DNA of 64,000 nt from Perognathus longimembris pacificus (GCF_023159225.1 NC_063181.1:20548073-20612072); one strand, 5' to 3'; positions 1-11,869 are shown, counted from the stretch's first letter. Numbers and translations: made by a program. The notes: generated by a model from the letters alone, not told the origin.

Positions 1-480
1 CATTATTGTACATAACAAGCAATGGCTTAAAATGAAAACGTACTTTGCTTTTTTCCCCTTCTTTTTTAACAACATTACTTTCCCATAACTACCACTTAAA
101 ATTCAAGTAGGAAGATTTTTTTATGACCAATATCACATTCTAAAATAACACACAAGGTGTAAGTAATAGAATGTTGCAGGACAAGGGCAGGAAAATGAGC
201 ACCTTGAGTGGCCAGGATGGAATGCAGTTTTAGGGGTGTGCAATTGCTTTGGATCTTTAAGGAAGACTAACAGGTGCAATCAGTTGTTTTATAGATCACT
301 GACAGGAGCTCAGGAAGACAGATGGCATGCAAAATGGCAAAAAACCCACAGAAATTAAATGAAGTGCTGAGAGAAAAATTAGTATCATTGGGGATCAAAA
401 TATGAAGGACACAGAAAGGAGTCTACAGGACATCTTCATCTGAATGGTAGATGAGACCATAAAGAAATTAAGCAATCTTA
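1..480. other. Unrecognised AT-rich sequence
   Basis: No ORF of note, no recognisable repeat and no splice-bounded open frame could be identified here. The last bases (about 463-480) form the left target-site duplication of the SINE that follows. Confidence 0.5.
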
Positions 481-677
481 GGGGCTGGGAATATGTGGCA
501 AGAATAGTGGCAAGAGTGCTTGTCTCTTATACATGAGGCCCTAGGTTCAATTCCTCAGCACAAAAGCCAGAAGTGGCACTGTGGCTCAAATTTGCAGAGT
601 GCTAGCCTTGAGCAAAAGGAAGCCAGGGACAGTGCTCAGGCCCCAGGACTGGCAAAAAAGAAAAAGAAAAAAAGAAA
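481..677 (+). mobile_element. IDL-Geo SINE, diverged copy
   Basis: The left unit opens with GGGGCTGGGAATATG and resembles tRNA-Ala-derived ID elements, with a box-B-like GGTTCAATTCC. The right (Geo) unit contains GTGGCTCAAATTTGCAGAG, the TGAGCAAAAGGAAGCC region and CCCCAGGACTGGC before an A-rich tail. The 11-bp direct repeat AGAAATTAAGC flanks it (463-473 and 678-688), marking an L1-mediated insertion. It is more diverged and slightly shorter in the right unit than the copies at 1456, 5329 and 19054, so it is older. The Geomyoidea restriction is from published knowledge of IDL-Geo. Confidence 0.9.
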
Positions 678-689
678 AGAAATTAAGCG

Positions 690-1442
690 ATTGTAACTAC
701 TAACAATACTGTTCTTTTTCTCCCCCATATAAATTTACAAGTGGCAGTCAATTTCCAGCCAGTTATAGACATATATGCAATGATGTCTCACAGATAATTT
801 TAGACCTCATACTTCTCCCTGATTCCCTGATGAGAGCTGTGCATTGGACAGCAACAAAATCAACTCTTTTGAGGAACTGAGGCTGGAAGAATCCTATTGC
901 CTTCTTTGATGAAAATTCTTCAATAATTGGAGAATGAAATAGCAAACATTACCTGATATCAGGACATTGCTATGCTCTTCAGGGAAGAAAAAGTTGAGGT
1001 GCCAACAAGGCACATAGAATTATACTCTGAAACTTGGATTCCATCATGGAGTAGAGTACTTCAAGCTAAATGTGGGGTGAAAGAAAAGACTAGCAGCTGT
1101 GTAATTATCTGCCATAACCTACTCAAATAAGCTGTGTTAACTAAGACATAAATATGCAACAAATTTGTATGTTTGCAGTACGCAATGTTTTTAAAATTAA
1201 TTTTGAGAAATCACAAACCAAAAGCAGAACTGAAGAATGACATGAGAAGCATATGGATTGTTGGTACCTTAAAATTTGCAGTATAATTCAACTTTGCATG
1301 CATAAAAGACAATAAAAATGGTAAATTGTAGATTATTTTGAGCATCAAAATTTATACTGCTGAATCTCACTCTGCTTCATATTCTAAACATAATTACATT
1401 TCTAAATATTTTAATAATTAGCCTCTGGGAGAACATTTACTA
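690..1442. other. Unrecognised AT-rich sequence
   Basis: Ordinary AT-rich DNA. I see no repeat family, coding signal or RNA gene that I can name. Confidence 0.5.
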
Positions 1443-1455
1443 TTGCCAAGTCTTT

Positions 1456-1661
1456 TTTTTTTTTTTTTTGGCCAGTCCTGGGCCTTGGACTCAGGGCCTG
1501 AGCACTGTCCCTGGCTTCTTCCCACTCAAGGCTAGCACTCTGCCACTTGAGCCACAGCGCCGCTTCTGGCCGTTTTCTGTATATGTGGTGCTGGGGAATC
1601 GAACCTAGGGCCTCGTGTATCCGAGGCAGGCACTCTTGCCACTAGGCTATATCCCCAGCCC
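1456..1661 (-). mobile_element. IDL-Geo SINE, young copy
   Basis: This is a full dimer in reverse orientation: poly-T tail, then the complement of the Geo unit (GGCCAGTCCTGGGCC onward), then the complement of the ID-like unit ending in ATCCCCAGCCC. The tRNA-like unit keeps a perfect box B (GGTTCGATTCC when read on the minus strand). The 13-bp target-site duplication TTGCCAAGTCTTT lies at 1443-1455 and 1662-1674. The body differs by only a few bases from the copies at 5329 and 19054, indicating a recent burst. Confidence 0.95.
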
Positions 1662-1734
1662 TTGCCAAGTCTTTATTTTTTGCCGGAGGTAGGAAGAAAG
1701 GTAAATATCTGGGTATGAAAAGATAAAAAATAAA

Positions 1735-1991
1735 ATGTATTCCCTTGAAAGGGAATACCAAATTTGAGAGACACAGGGTAAAAAAAGAGAAATAACGACA
1801 AAAGCAATACTTGCAAAACTGTCTGGTGTAAGTGAACTGAACACTGGGGGGGGAGGGAAAGGGGGGAGGGAGGGGGCCATGAGGGACAAGGTAACAAACA
1901 GTACAAGAAATGTATCCAATGCCCAACGTATGATACTGTAACCTCTCTGTACATCAGTTTGACAATAAAAATTTGAGAAAAAAAAAAAAAC
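1735..1991 (+). mobile_element. L1 3' UTR fragment, 5'-truncated
   Basis: The fragment holds the 3' end shared by many copies here: GGGAATACCAAA, AAGCAATACTTGCAAAACTG, a G-rich polypurine tract (about 1846-1877), then ACAAGAAATGTATCC, TGTAACCTCTCTGTACATCA and TTTGACAATAAA followed by an A-tail. It carries no ORF2. The 5' boundary is approximate and I found no convincing target-site duplication. A second A-run at about 2018-2037 lies just downstream. Confidence 0.85.
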
Positions 1992-2083
1992 ATAAACAAA
2001 TAGCAATCATGAAAATTAAAAAAAAAAAAAAAAAAAAGAGTATCCTCCTTTAACCTCACTGCACAGGCATATATTAAGAATGG

Positions 2084-3206
2084 TTTAGACCCACCCTCGG
2101 CCGGCCCGGTGGTGGAGGGTCCGCATGGCGACCCTTGAAACCCCTGCGGTCCATCATGGCACTGCGAGTGGCCTGGAGCCTGGGGTCTGCGGCCTGCGCA
2201 TGGCCCTGGTGCCCGCCGCCGCGCCCTGCGGGCCGCAACCCTGAAGGCCCAGGACAGATGCCGGCTGGACACTGTGTACGGGGCCCGCTCTGCTCTCGGT
2301 GCATAAATTCACAGAGAAACATGAATGGATAATGACAGAAAATGGAGTTGGAACTGTCGGAATCAGCAATTTTGCACAGGAAGCTCTGGGAGATGTTGTT
2401 TACTATAGTCTGCCTGAAGTTGGGACAAAATTGAAAAAGCAAGATGAGTTTGGTGCTTTGGAAAGTCTGAAAGCTGCCAGTGAATTCTACTCTCCTGTGT
2501 CAGGAGAAGTAACTGCAGTTAATGAAGTGCTTGCAGAAAATTCAGGACTTGTCAATAAATCTTGTTATGAATATGGTTGGCTGATAAAGATGACACTGAG
2601 AAATCCTTCAGAACTAGCTGTACTAATAAGTGAAGAAGCATATGAGAAATACATAAAATCTATTGAGGAGTGAAAATGGAACCCTGAATAAATTAGAGTG
2701 AAGTAACTTACTGCAGCATAGTTGTCTAAATTAGTGGTGGATGAAAATTTTAACATTTTGCAGAAATTCAACACTTCCTGGTAGGAAAAGGAACCACTCA
2801 ACACTGCTGTGAGAGAAATACCCTTCACTTTCCAATGATTGCAGACAAACATCATATTTTTTGTTTTTTACAATAATGAGTTTTAGACTAAACTCTAGGA
2901 TTTGGTATTCAGAATATGTTGCCCAGGGTAAAATCTATAATTATGTATCTCAAGGATAATACTGTTATCATACATCCTGTTGTAACTTTAAGGCCACCTC
3001 TGGATTTGGAATGACCCAATGACCTTGCCATTTGAAATAACTGGGAGTGGAGGAAAGTGCTTGTTGGACAACCTCAGATGAAGAATTCTAGATCCATTTT
3101 ATAATGCACTGCATTTGCTGGTGCTATTTTTATACAATGAAGCAACAGGTTTGCAGAAAGTAAGAAAATAAATAAAATATTAAACCTCTTTAATTAAAAA
3201 AAAAAA
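2084..3206 (+). pseudogene. GCSH: Processed pseudogene of the glycine cleavage system H protein
   Basis: The parent protein is the small mitochondrial lipoyl-carrying subunit of the glycine cleavage complex. Here the body is intronless although the parent gene has introns. From 2299 to 2673 there is an open frame of 124 codons plus a TGA stop, beginning [10 protein letters not shown]. It contains the lipoyl site region [10 protein letters not shown] with the acceptor lysine codon at 2470-2472, and it ends K-Y-I-K-S-I-E-E. The ATG of the transit peptide (M-A-L-R-V, 2156) is in a different frame, so an indel between about 2160 and 2265 breaks the leader. The downstream frame reads back through [11 protein letters not shown]. 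Arg-to-Cys and Arg-to-His changes fit CpG decay. The usual E-D-G-W-L reads E-Y-G-W-L (Tyr codon 2572-2574). A polyadenylation signal AATAAA (3171) and a short A-run (about 3195-3205) close the copy. A target-site duplication was not found. Confidence 0.93.
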
Positions 3207-4335
3207 TAAAATGTAATAAACAGTAAAATAATCTCACAAAATATTATAAATGTAAAAAATATTACAGATATTAAAATATTATACTATGTTACATTCAAAT
3301 GATATGTAACATCATACAAATATAATAATATAAAAATAAAAATTCTTAATTGTACACTAGCACACATATGACTTATTTCAACAAAGAAACAGAGGATTTC
3401 ATTCAACCTTATTCCCTGATCTCCATACAACCTTTTGGATGTAGATATTTGGGAAAGTTAAAAAATCCCCAGTGAACTACCTACATTCATTTATAGCACT
3501 CTTTGCAAGACCCTAGGTAAACTTTCCATCTGGATAGTTAAATATATGATAGTAAGAAAATAATATTTAATGGTACTATATGCAAATAAATGTTCAATCA
3601 CTGTATTAGGTTTGGGAATCCAGGTAATCTGAGAGAAAAAACAAATTATGCTTTGCTAAGGGTAATAATTTATTATATTTATCTTGGATACATGTGATTT
3701 ATAGATTTCATCATGTGTAAATATTTACCATGATTTTGTCACTCATTTCTCATGTTAAATTTTTTTCTTAGAGGATGTTAGGCAAACTCATATGGCAAAG
3801 AAGCTAATGTACTTCAAAATTTGAAATCTAGCACACTACATTTTTTATATTCTCAACCTTTATATAATTCAAAAGTAAGAATATAAAAAGCTGATGGAGA
3901 GAATGCAGTATCACTACAAGACACATATGTAGAAACGAATGATTTAGAACAATAATTGTCAAATATTTTATTCACATTTAATATGTTCTTGTTGCTTAGC
4001 AATAAGTTGATTTTTAATGATCTGTCACTGAAATAGATAAATAACTTAAAGTGTTCTAGTTTTAATTCTCCCACTCAATAACCAAAGTTAAGACTTTACT
4101 GATAAAACCAGTATAAACATTCTCAGCTAAGAATATGATTAGAAAATCATAAAGAAAGATGAGTCTTTGGAAAAATATCGAATAATAATGATTTCTCTGA
4201 AGTTGGCCTGGGATGGGGAACAAACAAAACTATTTCAATTCAAGCTAAAGGGTCTGTAATCAATTTTGCTTGAAATTTCTCAACTGAGAATGTTGATCCA
4301 AATTAAGTGTTATTCACAATATTCATTTGTTTCTT
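3207..4335. other. Very AT-rich unrecognised sequence
   Basis: The stretch at about 3200-3350 is low-complexity A/T sequence. The rest shows no recognisable repeat, ORF or RNA gene. Confidence 0.5.
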
Positions 4336-4339
4336 CTTT

Positions 4340-5326
4340 AAAAATTGGGAAGAACAGTGCTGGAGAAATTACAATACCAAACTTCAAGCTGTATTACAAG
4401 GCTACAGTAATAAAAACAGCTTGATATTGGCAAAAGAACAGGCCTGAGGACCAATGGAACAGAACTGAAAACCCAGAAATGAACCCACAAAACTACGCCT
4501 ACTTAATCTTTGATATAGGAGCTAAAACAATAGTTTGGAAGAAAGATAGCCTCTTTAACAAATGGTGCTGGTGAAACTGTTTAAACACCTGCAACAAAAT
4601 AAAACTAGATCCTTATATATCACCCTGCACCAAAATCAATTCCAAATGCATCAACGACCTCAAAATAAAAACAGATACCCTAAAAACACTACAAGAAGGA
4701 GTAGAAGAAACAAAGTCCTCATAACTAAATTATATGCAGAACTAAAAAAAATAAACTCCTCCAAAACAAAACCTCAAAGAACCAACAGCCCCCTAAAGAC
4801 TTAAAAAGAGACTTCTCTGAAGAGGAAATGAGAATGGCCAAAAGACTCATGAAAAAGTGCTCTACATCACTGGCCATAAAAGAAATGAACATCAAAACAA
4901 GTGATTCCACCTTACCCCAGGAAGAATGTCCATTATCTACCCTAAAGGTTACAAACAAGAACACACTAAAGCCACCAGCACAACAATGTTCATTGCAGCA
5001 CAATTTTTCATTGCTAAAATATGGAACCAACTCAGATGCCCATCAGTAGATGAATGGATCAGGAAAATGTGGTACATATGCACAATGGAATTTTATGCCT
5101 CTATCAGAAAGAATGACATTACCCCATTCGTAAGGAAATCAAAGGACTTGGAAAAAATTATACTAAGTGAAGTGAGCCAGACCCAAAGAAACATGGACTC
5201 TATTGTCTCCCTCATAGGGAATAATTAGCACAGGTTTAGGCAAGTCACAGCAGAGGATCACAAGAGCCCAATAGCTATGCCCTTATTAACACATAAACAG
5301 ATGCTAAGAGAAATGAACTCCATGTT

Positions 5327-5358
<32 letters not shown>

Positions 5359-5995
5359 TTGGCCAGTCCTGGGCCTTGGACTCAGGGCCTGAGCACTGTC
5401 CCTGGCTTCTTCCCGCTCAAGGCTAGCACTCTGCCACTTGAGCCACAGCGCCGCTTCTGGCCGTTTTCTGTATATGTGGTGCTGGGGAATCGAACCTAGG
5501 GCCTCATGTATCCGAGGCAGGCACTCTTGCCACTAGGCTATATCCCCAGCCCCAAACTCCATGTTTTGGAAATGAGTGTTATATCACTGTTGTAATTGAT
5601 TTTAACATGCCATGTGAAACCATAGTTTTTTTTTTGTTGATGATCCTCTTGAATCCCCTGCATGGGGTTGTCCCTGCACTATCACTGTATCTCATCTGAA
5701 TACCCTGAATACTGTGTATAGTGGCATTAGAACTAGGGAAGGAAAAGGGAATATTGAAATCAAAAGACAAAGGATTAAAAATTCGAATGACTCCAAAAGC
5801 AATACTTGAAAAACCATTTGTTGTAAACCAACTGAAAAACTCATGCAGGTGAGAGGGGAAGGGTGGAGGAGAGAGAGGGAAGTGAGGGAGGAGTTAATAA
5901 ATTGTACAAGAAATGTACCCACTGGTTTATGTATGAAATTGTAACCCCTCTGTACATCACTTTGACAATAAATAAGCTATTATTAAAAATGAATA
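4340..5995 (+). mobile_element. 5'-truncated L1 (ORF2 C-terminal part plus 3' UTR), split by a SINE
   Basis: Translated pieces match the ORF2 C-terminal half of the intact L1 at 29995-33822. Examples are I-P-N-F-K-L-Y-Y-K-A, M-A-K-R-L-M-K-K-C-S-T-S-L-A-I-K-E-M and W-I-R-K-M-W-Y-I-C-T-M-E-F. Frames are broken by stops and indels. Around 4918 the region encoding the Cys-rich motif is missing, by comparison with the intact ORF2. The last ORF2-like codons end with a stop near 5227, followed by a 3' UTR with a purine-rich tract (5848-5892) and TTTGACAATAAATAAG. A young IDL-Geo SINE sits in the 3' UTR (5329-5554). The copy is non-functional. Confidence 0.9.
5329..5554 (-). mobile_element. IDL-Geo SINE, young copy inside L1
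   Basis: A full-length dimer in reverse orientation with a (TTTTG)n-type tail. The target-site duplication AACTCCATGTTTT (5316-5328 and 5555-5567) is L1 3' UTR sequence, so the SINE is younger than the L1 it entered. The body is nearly identical to the copies at 1456 and 19054. Confidence 0.95.
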
Positions 5996-6440
5996 AATAT
6001 ACTTCTCTCTAAAAAAGATCAGTACTTCCCTCAAAAATTTGTGAAAAAATACACAATATTACAATAATATTTTCTTGTCTTTATTAATTAGATTTTATTA
6101 ACCAAAATGTTCTTGTAGAAAGGTACTATGTAAATACACAAATACATCTGTGTTTATATATATCTTAATTTTAGAATATCTAAACAAAAATTTGATGATA
6201 TAATAAAGTGAATAAAAATTTTAATGCAATTGTTCTGTATATAAAACATAAAATTTCTGTATTTAGTGTTTGTTAGTTTTGTTTCACTTGATATGTAAAT
6301 AAATTCACATAGTTAAGAATTATTATTGTGGCTATAAACATTTACAAAAATATAGCTAAAATGATGACATATCATATTCTTATTCTAATTCCATATCTCT
6401 CATATTTAAGTCAAAAATGAATAGTGCATCATTTTAATTA
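5996..6440. other. AT-rich unrecognised sequence
   Basis: Nothing recognised beyond A/T-rich sequence. Confidence 0.5.
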
Positions 6441-6444
6441 AATT

Positions 6445-6615
6445 TAATTTTGCTGTCTAGGTGATGTATATAGGGTTAAAGTTACATATGTAAGGCCATG
6501 AGTACATTTCTTTTCAAACTTGTTACCAGCCCCTCATTTTTCTCCCACTTTACCTTGCACATGCCTGAGGTGTAAATTAATTTACAATATATTGTCTTCA
6601 GAGTATCTCTGTTGC
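6445..6615 (-). mobile_element. Old L1 3' UTR fragment
   Basis: Read on the minus strand, the order is that of the L1 3' end found elsewhere in the window: a run like GGTAACAAGTTTGAAAAGAAATGTACTCA, then a TATGTAACTTTAACCC-type segment and a TACATCACCTAGACA-like end. Divergence from the other copies is considerable, so this is an older insertion. Confidence 0.65.
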
Positions 6616-8440
6616 ATTTGTTTGAAGAATATATTATTTACACTCTCACCATTATACACAATTCTTTAAATTAACAAACCTGATTGTCCATCTTGACTTC
6701 AGATTTGTATGAGTAAATGTGTACTCATAAAACTAAAAAGTTCTTTAAACCAAGTATCTTTTAAACTAAAATTAGACTTTTTTCCTTCCTGTTGTTAATC
6801 TAGAATTTATTTTTGTCACTATATAGTTCTCTAAAAGTATGTATTTTAATACGACTCAAATGCTAAATGTAAGACCAGTGCAAATTAAAAGGACATTTTT
6901 CAATCTTTCAGGTATCTGTAAGTATGTACAAATCCATTAAGCATAACCAAATGTTTTGTTAATGTTTGAAATTTTATAGACAGAAAAGCTGAATGATAGG
7001 AAAATGTATCTGTATAGTAGTTGAACCTTCATTTCTATTTGAAAGTTTACATTTTTATGGATTATTTACTGGCAGTGTCTTAATTATATTGTCATAGAGA
7101 ATTTATTGATTTTACTCATAAGCATACACTGAAGTGCTTAGAAGTTTAACAGGCTCACAGGAATTTCAATATGTGTTTTATGAATAAGAATAAATTTTCA
7201 TGTATATCAATGTAATTGCTCCAGAATTCGATAGCCCTCACAGAGTATTATGAACATTAATTCCTAAGCTGCATCTCAGAATGGTTTTCTGCTTCGGCAT
7301 GATTTAAATTTCTATTCAAATAATAAAATTTATTAATGAAAAATGTTACCAATGCCTAGTATCTCTACAAGTCTCTATGCTTCCTTCTAATTCAAAAGAT
7401 GGAAAAATGTTTAACTTTTGTTTTTCTGGACCAGATTAACCATTGTGTAATTTCGTAGATGCGAATGGGAAGCAAATGCATGGCAATTGAAGATGAGTCA
7501 TGGCTTGGGCTGGAATAATGTCTTTTCCAAATTTTATGTGTAGAAGTCAACCCCTAGTAACTCAGAATGGGATGCCATTTTGTAATGGCACAAAGAAAGA
7601 ATAAAGGTCATCTAAGGATGTGCATAGAGGAAGCCCATTTAAGAAGAAAACAACCAGAAATTGGCTGATGGTTTGTTGTGAAATTTCTAAATCACAGATA
7701 CATGAGAAAATAAATTTATATTTTGCAAGCCAGCTAATCTGTGGTATTTCCTGTGTCAGCACTGATTAACTAATACTTTTGTCAAAGTAAAAAGTTCTTA
7801 ACCAAAAGGAATGTGATAAATAAGGACAGATTACAATGTGATATTAAATGCATGTCACAAGAAGCAAATCCTGTTCAATTAGCTTCAACATACAGCTTTG
7901 TCTTTCATGATAGAAGCAATACTGTGTTGTCTCTACAATTACATAAGAAACAATATGTGCTTAGTCTCTATAAGTTTTGACTAGCTAATCAAAGTCTCAA
8001 TTTGAATGTCTGACCAGGTTGAGCTATAAAATTATCATTAAAGATAAAAGTGCATAAACTAAAAGTATTTCAAAAATCCTCAGCATGTGTTTGAATGATA
8101 GAAAAATGGTTAAATAAAAGGTCCTAGTCCCTGGTCCCCATCTTCCCAGTCCTTGATGAAAATCATCAACACTGGCAACTCCCTCCTGGATTTAGATATG
8201 AGCAAAGTGGAGAAAAACCCAAATACACACATTGAAGAAAGTAATAGGGTAGCAGTTTTTCTTGTTTTACATCTATCTCAAGTTAACAACAACAAAATAC
8301 CAAGAGAGACTTACTCAATACAAAACTTCTCATTCAAAAGAAAGTAGGAATAAAGTGAACATTTGGCTTCCTGTGTGTAGGAGGCTATCATGGAATCCTT
8401 CTTCCACTTATTCTTACTACATAAATTTAAAGATCAGTTG
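6616..8440. other. Unrecognised AT-rich sequence
   Basis: No gene, RNA or repeat could be named. The short open frames at 7562-7762 (minus) and 8153-8347 (plus) show no recognisable protein similarity. Confidence 0.5.
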
Positions 8441-9089
8441 AACTGAATCCTCTGTGGCAGAAAAAAAAAAAGACAGAATGGGTAGGCATGCCAAAAACAA
8501 AATAAACAAAAAAAGCATATCAAAAGGAAAAAAATAATAAACCAGCAGCTGAAAATTATTGATAGCCAGCCACAGATCCTTCTAATTAGACTATCCACTA
8601 TAATCAATAGACGACTTACATAACTAGGACCATCCACTGTGTAGAAAGAGTTGCCTGTGGACTCTACCACCTAACCAGTGGACATGCATCTGGAGAATTT
8701 TATAACTCCTCTAAAATATTGTGCAGACCACAAGCATCACTATGCATGTCCAGGCTGAGATCCTGAAGTGAGCAGATGGATCTCAACAGATGTGGTTTGT
8801 GACAGCTATAGGGGCTCCATTGGTATGAATGGAGAAATGGGACCTTGATCATTTTACAGACCTTTCTGTGCACTGTTCACCAGGCAGGGGGCTCTCAACT
8901 CTAGCCTGGTTGGTAGCTTTAGGAGAAAGCATAGAATCTTACAATTTCTTCCCTAAGAGTGGAACATGTATATACATGCATATCTGTAATCTGAAAAATC
9001 CCAACTTCTCTAGATGGGCTCACGGATGATGAACTTTCTCTCCTAAATCTTGTCAGCAAAGGGTGATGACTGCTTCTTTACATATGAAG

Positions 9090-9463
9090 ACAGGAATGCA
9101 CAGCTTTATGGAGGAGGAAGAATTGGAGAACTATGACACCACCAGAGGAATAAAAATAAAGTCTCAAAGAAAGGAAGAGACTCGAATTTCCAGAAAAAAA
9201 AAGATTTAAAAAAATCATTTCAGAGTAGGTTAGTAAACTATAAGCAGAAAGACCAACTAAATGAAATCAGAAAAATAACACATGTACAAGAAGAAATTTT
9301 TACAAGAATATTGAAACCATAAAATAACCAAATGGCAATTCTAGGGTTTAGGAGTCAACGTATGAAATGAAAAATTCAATACAGATTTTAACAGAGGAAG
9401 CAATTGAGCAAAATAAAAAAAAAAGTGTATTCAAAGATAGATCATTTAAAAATTATCTAGTCA
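9090..9463 (+). mobile_element. Old L1 ORF1-region fragment (left part)
   Basis: The sequence follows the order of mammalian L1 ORF1 coding DNA: CTAAATGAAATCAGAAAAAT, GAAACCATAAAATAACC, ATGAAATGAAAAATTCAATA, GATAGATCATTTAAAAATTA and TCTAGTC. Many indels and stops show an old, dead copy. The older L1 5' region may extend left to about 8500, but I could not fix the edge. A younger L1 interrupts it at 9464, and the matching right part resumes after 10540. Confidence 0.6.
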
Positions 9464-10540
9464 AATTGTGCTGCAATGAACATAGTTGTGCTGGTTGGTT
9501 TAGTGTGGTCTTGCTTGTAATCTTTTGTGTAAATGTCCAAAAGTGGAGCTGCTGGGTCATAGGGAAGCTCTATGTTTAGCTTTCTGAGGAATCTCCATAC
9601 CGCTTTCTAGAGTGGTTGAACAAGTTTACATTCCCACCAGCAATATAGTAGGGTTCCCATTTGGCCACATTCCCTCCAAGCATTTGTTATTATTGGTTTC
9701 CTGATAATGGGGTGAAGTGGACTCTCAGTGTTGTTTTTATTTGCATTTCTTTTATGGCCAGTGATGTAGAGCACTTCTTCAATTGTCTCTTGGTCATTCT
9801 CATTTCCTCTTCAGAGAAATTTCTTTTTAAGTCTTTATCCCGTTTGTTGAGGGGGTCATGGAACCAACTCAGATGCCCATCAGTAGATGAGGGGATCAAG
9901 AAAATGTTGTACATATACACAATGGAATTCTATGCCTCTACCAGAAATAATGACAATGCCCCATTCATAAGGAAATGGAAGGACTTGGAAAAAAATTATA
10001 CGAAGTGAAGGGAGCCTGACCCAAAGAAACATGGACTGTATGGTTTCCCTCATAGGGAATAATTAGTACATATCTAGGATAGATCTAACATAACTCAATA
10101 ACTATGCTCATAGGAACACATAAGACAATGCTAAGTGAAATGATCTCCAAGTTATGGAAGCAAGTGGTATATCATTGTCGTAGTTCTTTTCTACATGCCA
10201 TGTGAAACCGTACCTTTTTAATTTTCTCTCATATTCTCTTTCCATAGTTTTACCCCTGCTGATCATAGTACCCTGGATACTGTATGTACATATATTAGAA
10301 CTAAGAAAGGGAAAGGGAATACCAAAATTGAGAGACAAAGAATAAAAAGACAAATCATTGCAAAAACAATACTTACAAAACCATTTGGTGCAAACCAATT
10401 GTACAACTCATGGTGGGAGAGCGAACTGGGGTGGGGAAGGGGAGCAATGAGGGAGGAGCAAATTGGATAAGAAACGTACTTACCTTACATTTGAAACTGT
10501 AACCCCTGTGTACTTCACTTTGACAATAAAGAAGAAAAAA
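9464..10540 (+). mobile_element. L1 insertion with inverted 5' part (twin-primed)
   Basis: Positions 9464-9855 read as L1 ORF2 on the minus strand; the complement encodes M-R-M-T-K-R-Q-L-K-K-C-S-T-S-L-A-I-K-E-M. From 9856 the L1 continues on the plus strand as ATGGAACCAACTCAGATGCCC through the ORF2 end and 3' UTR to TTTGACAATAAAG. In L1 order the inverted part ends at GCAGCACAATT and the direct part starts about 15-20 bases later (compare 5000-5030), so little was lost at the joint. Degenerate copies of AAAAATTATCTAGTC-like sequence flank the insert and may be the target-site duplication. Confidence 0.88.
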
Positions 10541-10680
10541 TATATTCAGTCAGAGGACGACGAGGGGCAAGTAAGTTTAGAATTATTCAAACTGTTGAAA
10601 GCAAAGAGAATAACAATATCATCTGAGAATACTGTATCAGAAATAAAGGTTTATATATAAAGGAGAGTTATAGAATATCT
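10541..10680 (+). mobile_element. Old L1 ORF1-region fragment (right part)
   Basis: The segment starting ATTCAGTCAGAGGACGA continues the L1 ORF1 order interrupted at 9463, where intact L1 elements have a TCCAGTCAGAGGA-like sequence. It is degraded, and the right edge is not clear. Confidence 0.5.
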
Positions 10681-10789
10681 TAAATAGGAATATTGAGAGT
10701 TTCTAATCACAGCACCTGTTTTCCAAGATAGGATGCAGGAATTGTATCAAATTTAAAGAAAAGGATGCTAATTAGCAACATAAAAGTAC

Positions 10790-11000
10790 AGGTAAGAGTG
10801 GAGTTCCAGTTTCTCATACTAGCTATCTGAAGGTTGAAATGAGAGGATCATGGTTCAAAGTCACCCAGGGCAGGAAAAACTGTGGGGCAACTTTTATCTC
10901 CAATTAAACAGCCAAAATTTAGAAGTATGTCTGTGGCTTAAGTGGCAGATGCTCTACGTTGTCACTGTGAAGCCTTGAGTGCAATCCTCAGTAGTGACTA
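10790..11000 (+). mobile_element. Old B1-like/Geo composite SINE
   Basis: The left unit has the 7SL/B1-like order ACTAGCTATCTGAAGG, GAGGATCATGGTTCAAAG and CAGGGCAGGAAAA. The right unit has CTGTGGCTTAAGTGGCAGA and ends near GAGTGCAATCCTCAGTAG. It is strongly diverged and is followed by a G/A-rich tail. Confidence 0.75.
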
Positions 11001-11130
11001 AGAGAAAAGAAAGGTAAGAAAAAGGAAAGAGAAAGAAAGAGAAAGAAAAGGAAGAGAAATAAAGGAAAGGAAAGGAAGGGAAAAAGTGAAAAGAGAAGAG
11101 AGGAAAGAAGAGAAAACAAAGGGAAGAAAA
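11001..11130. repeat. A/G-rich low-complexity tract
   Basis: An imperfect GAAAG/GGAAA purine run that probably grew from the tail of the preceding SINE. Confidence 0.8.
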
Positions 11131-11860
11131 ACAATTATATACACATATGAAGGCATAAAACTCATGGTTACAATTAAATATACACTGAAATCAGAATGCT
11201 CTTATAGTATAACGGTAGTATATAATTACTTTTAAATCTTGACTACAATTTAAAAACATTAATATGAAAATCAACATAAGAATTGTTAATAAGAATAAGG
11301 CTTGATAAAAGATAATGTAAAAAAAGATCAGAATTATGATATCATGAAACAAGGTAAAAGGAGCAAGGAAGAGTGTAGTGCTTTGTGTGAAATCAGACTT
11401 AATTTATCCACTTAAAAGAGACATAGATAGGACACATTTTTAACAATTACAGCAACCACAATGGAGAAACCTGTAATTAGATAACAAAATATATATATTA
11501 GGAAAAGATACAAATACCAGTTTAAATGAACCAAAACTAGTCAGAAATGATGACTCAATCCTTGTAAATCCTAAAGTCAGAGGGAGGTGAGATTAGTAGG
11601 AATATAAAAGGAGCTCCAGCAAAAGTTTCAGGTTTCTTCCCCATCAATCAATAAATGGATGGGTTTCTTGTTTTGTGTCTGTCCTTGCTGTTATGTGGAA
11701 AGCATAAATAGGGTTCAGGAAGGCTTGGGCCTATGAAAAATAACTAAAGCTAAGTAACTGGGTACGTGACAAACTGTAGCATCAGCCTTTTACATAACAA
11801 CTCTACTCCCAATAAAATGATAAGTATGGAAATAAATAAATATTTTTTCAACCTCAGTAT
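11131..11860. other. Mostly unrecognised; weak old L1 similarity
   Basis: Around 11390-11470 the run TTTATCCACTTAAAAGAGACATAGATAGGAC loosely resembles the start of L1 ORF2 coding DNA. Similarity is too weak to set borders. The remainder is unrecognised. Confidence 0.3.
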
Positions 11861-11869
11861 AATTTTGGC

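Noticed and set aside
1738..1766. Inverted repeat TATTCCCTT / AAGGGAATA as another twin-priming joint
   Set aside because: The reverse match to L1 does not extend past about ten bases and no target-site duplication supports it.
2135..2332. 65-aa plus-strand frame as a separate small gene
   Set aside because: It is the out-of-frame leader part of the GCSH retrocopy, followed by a frameshift.
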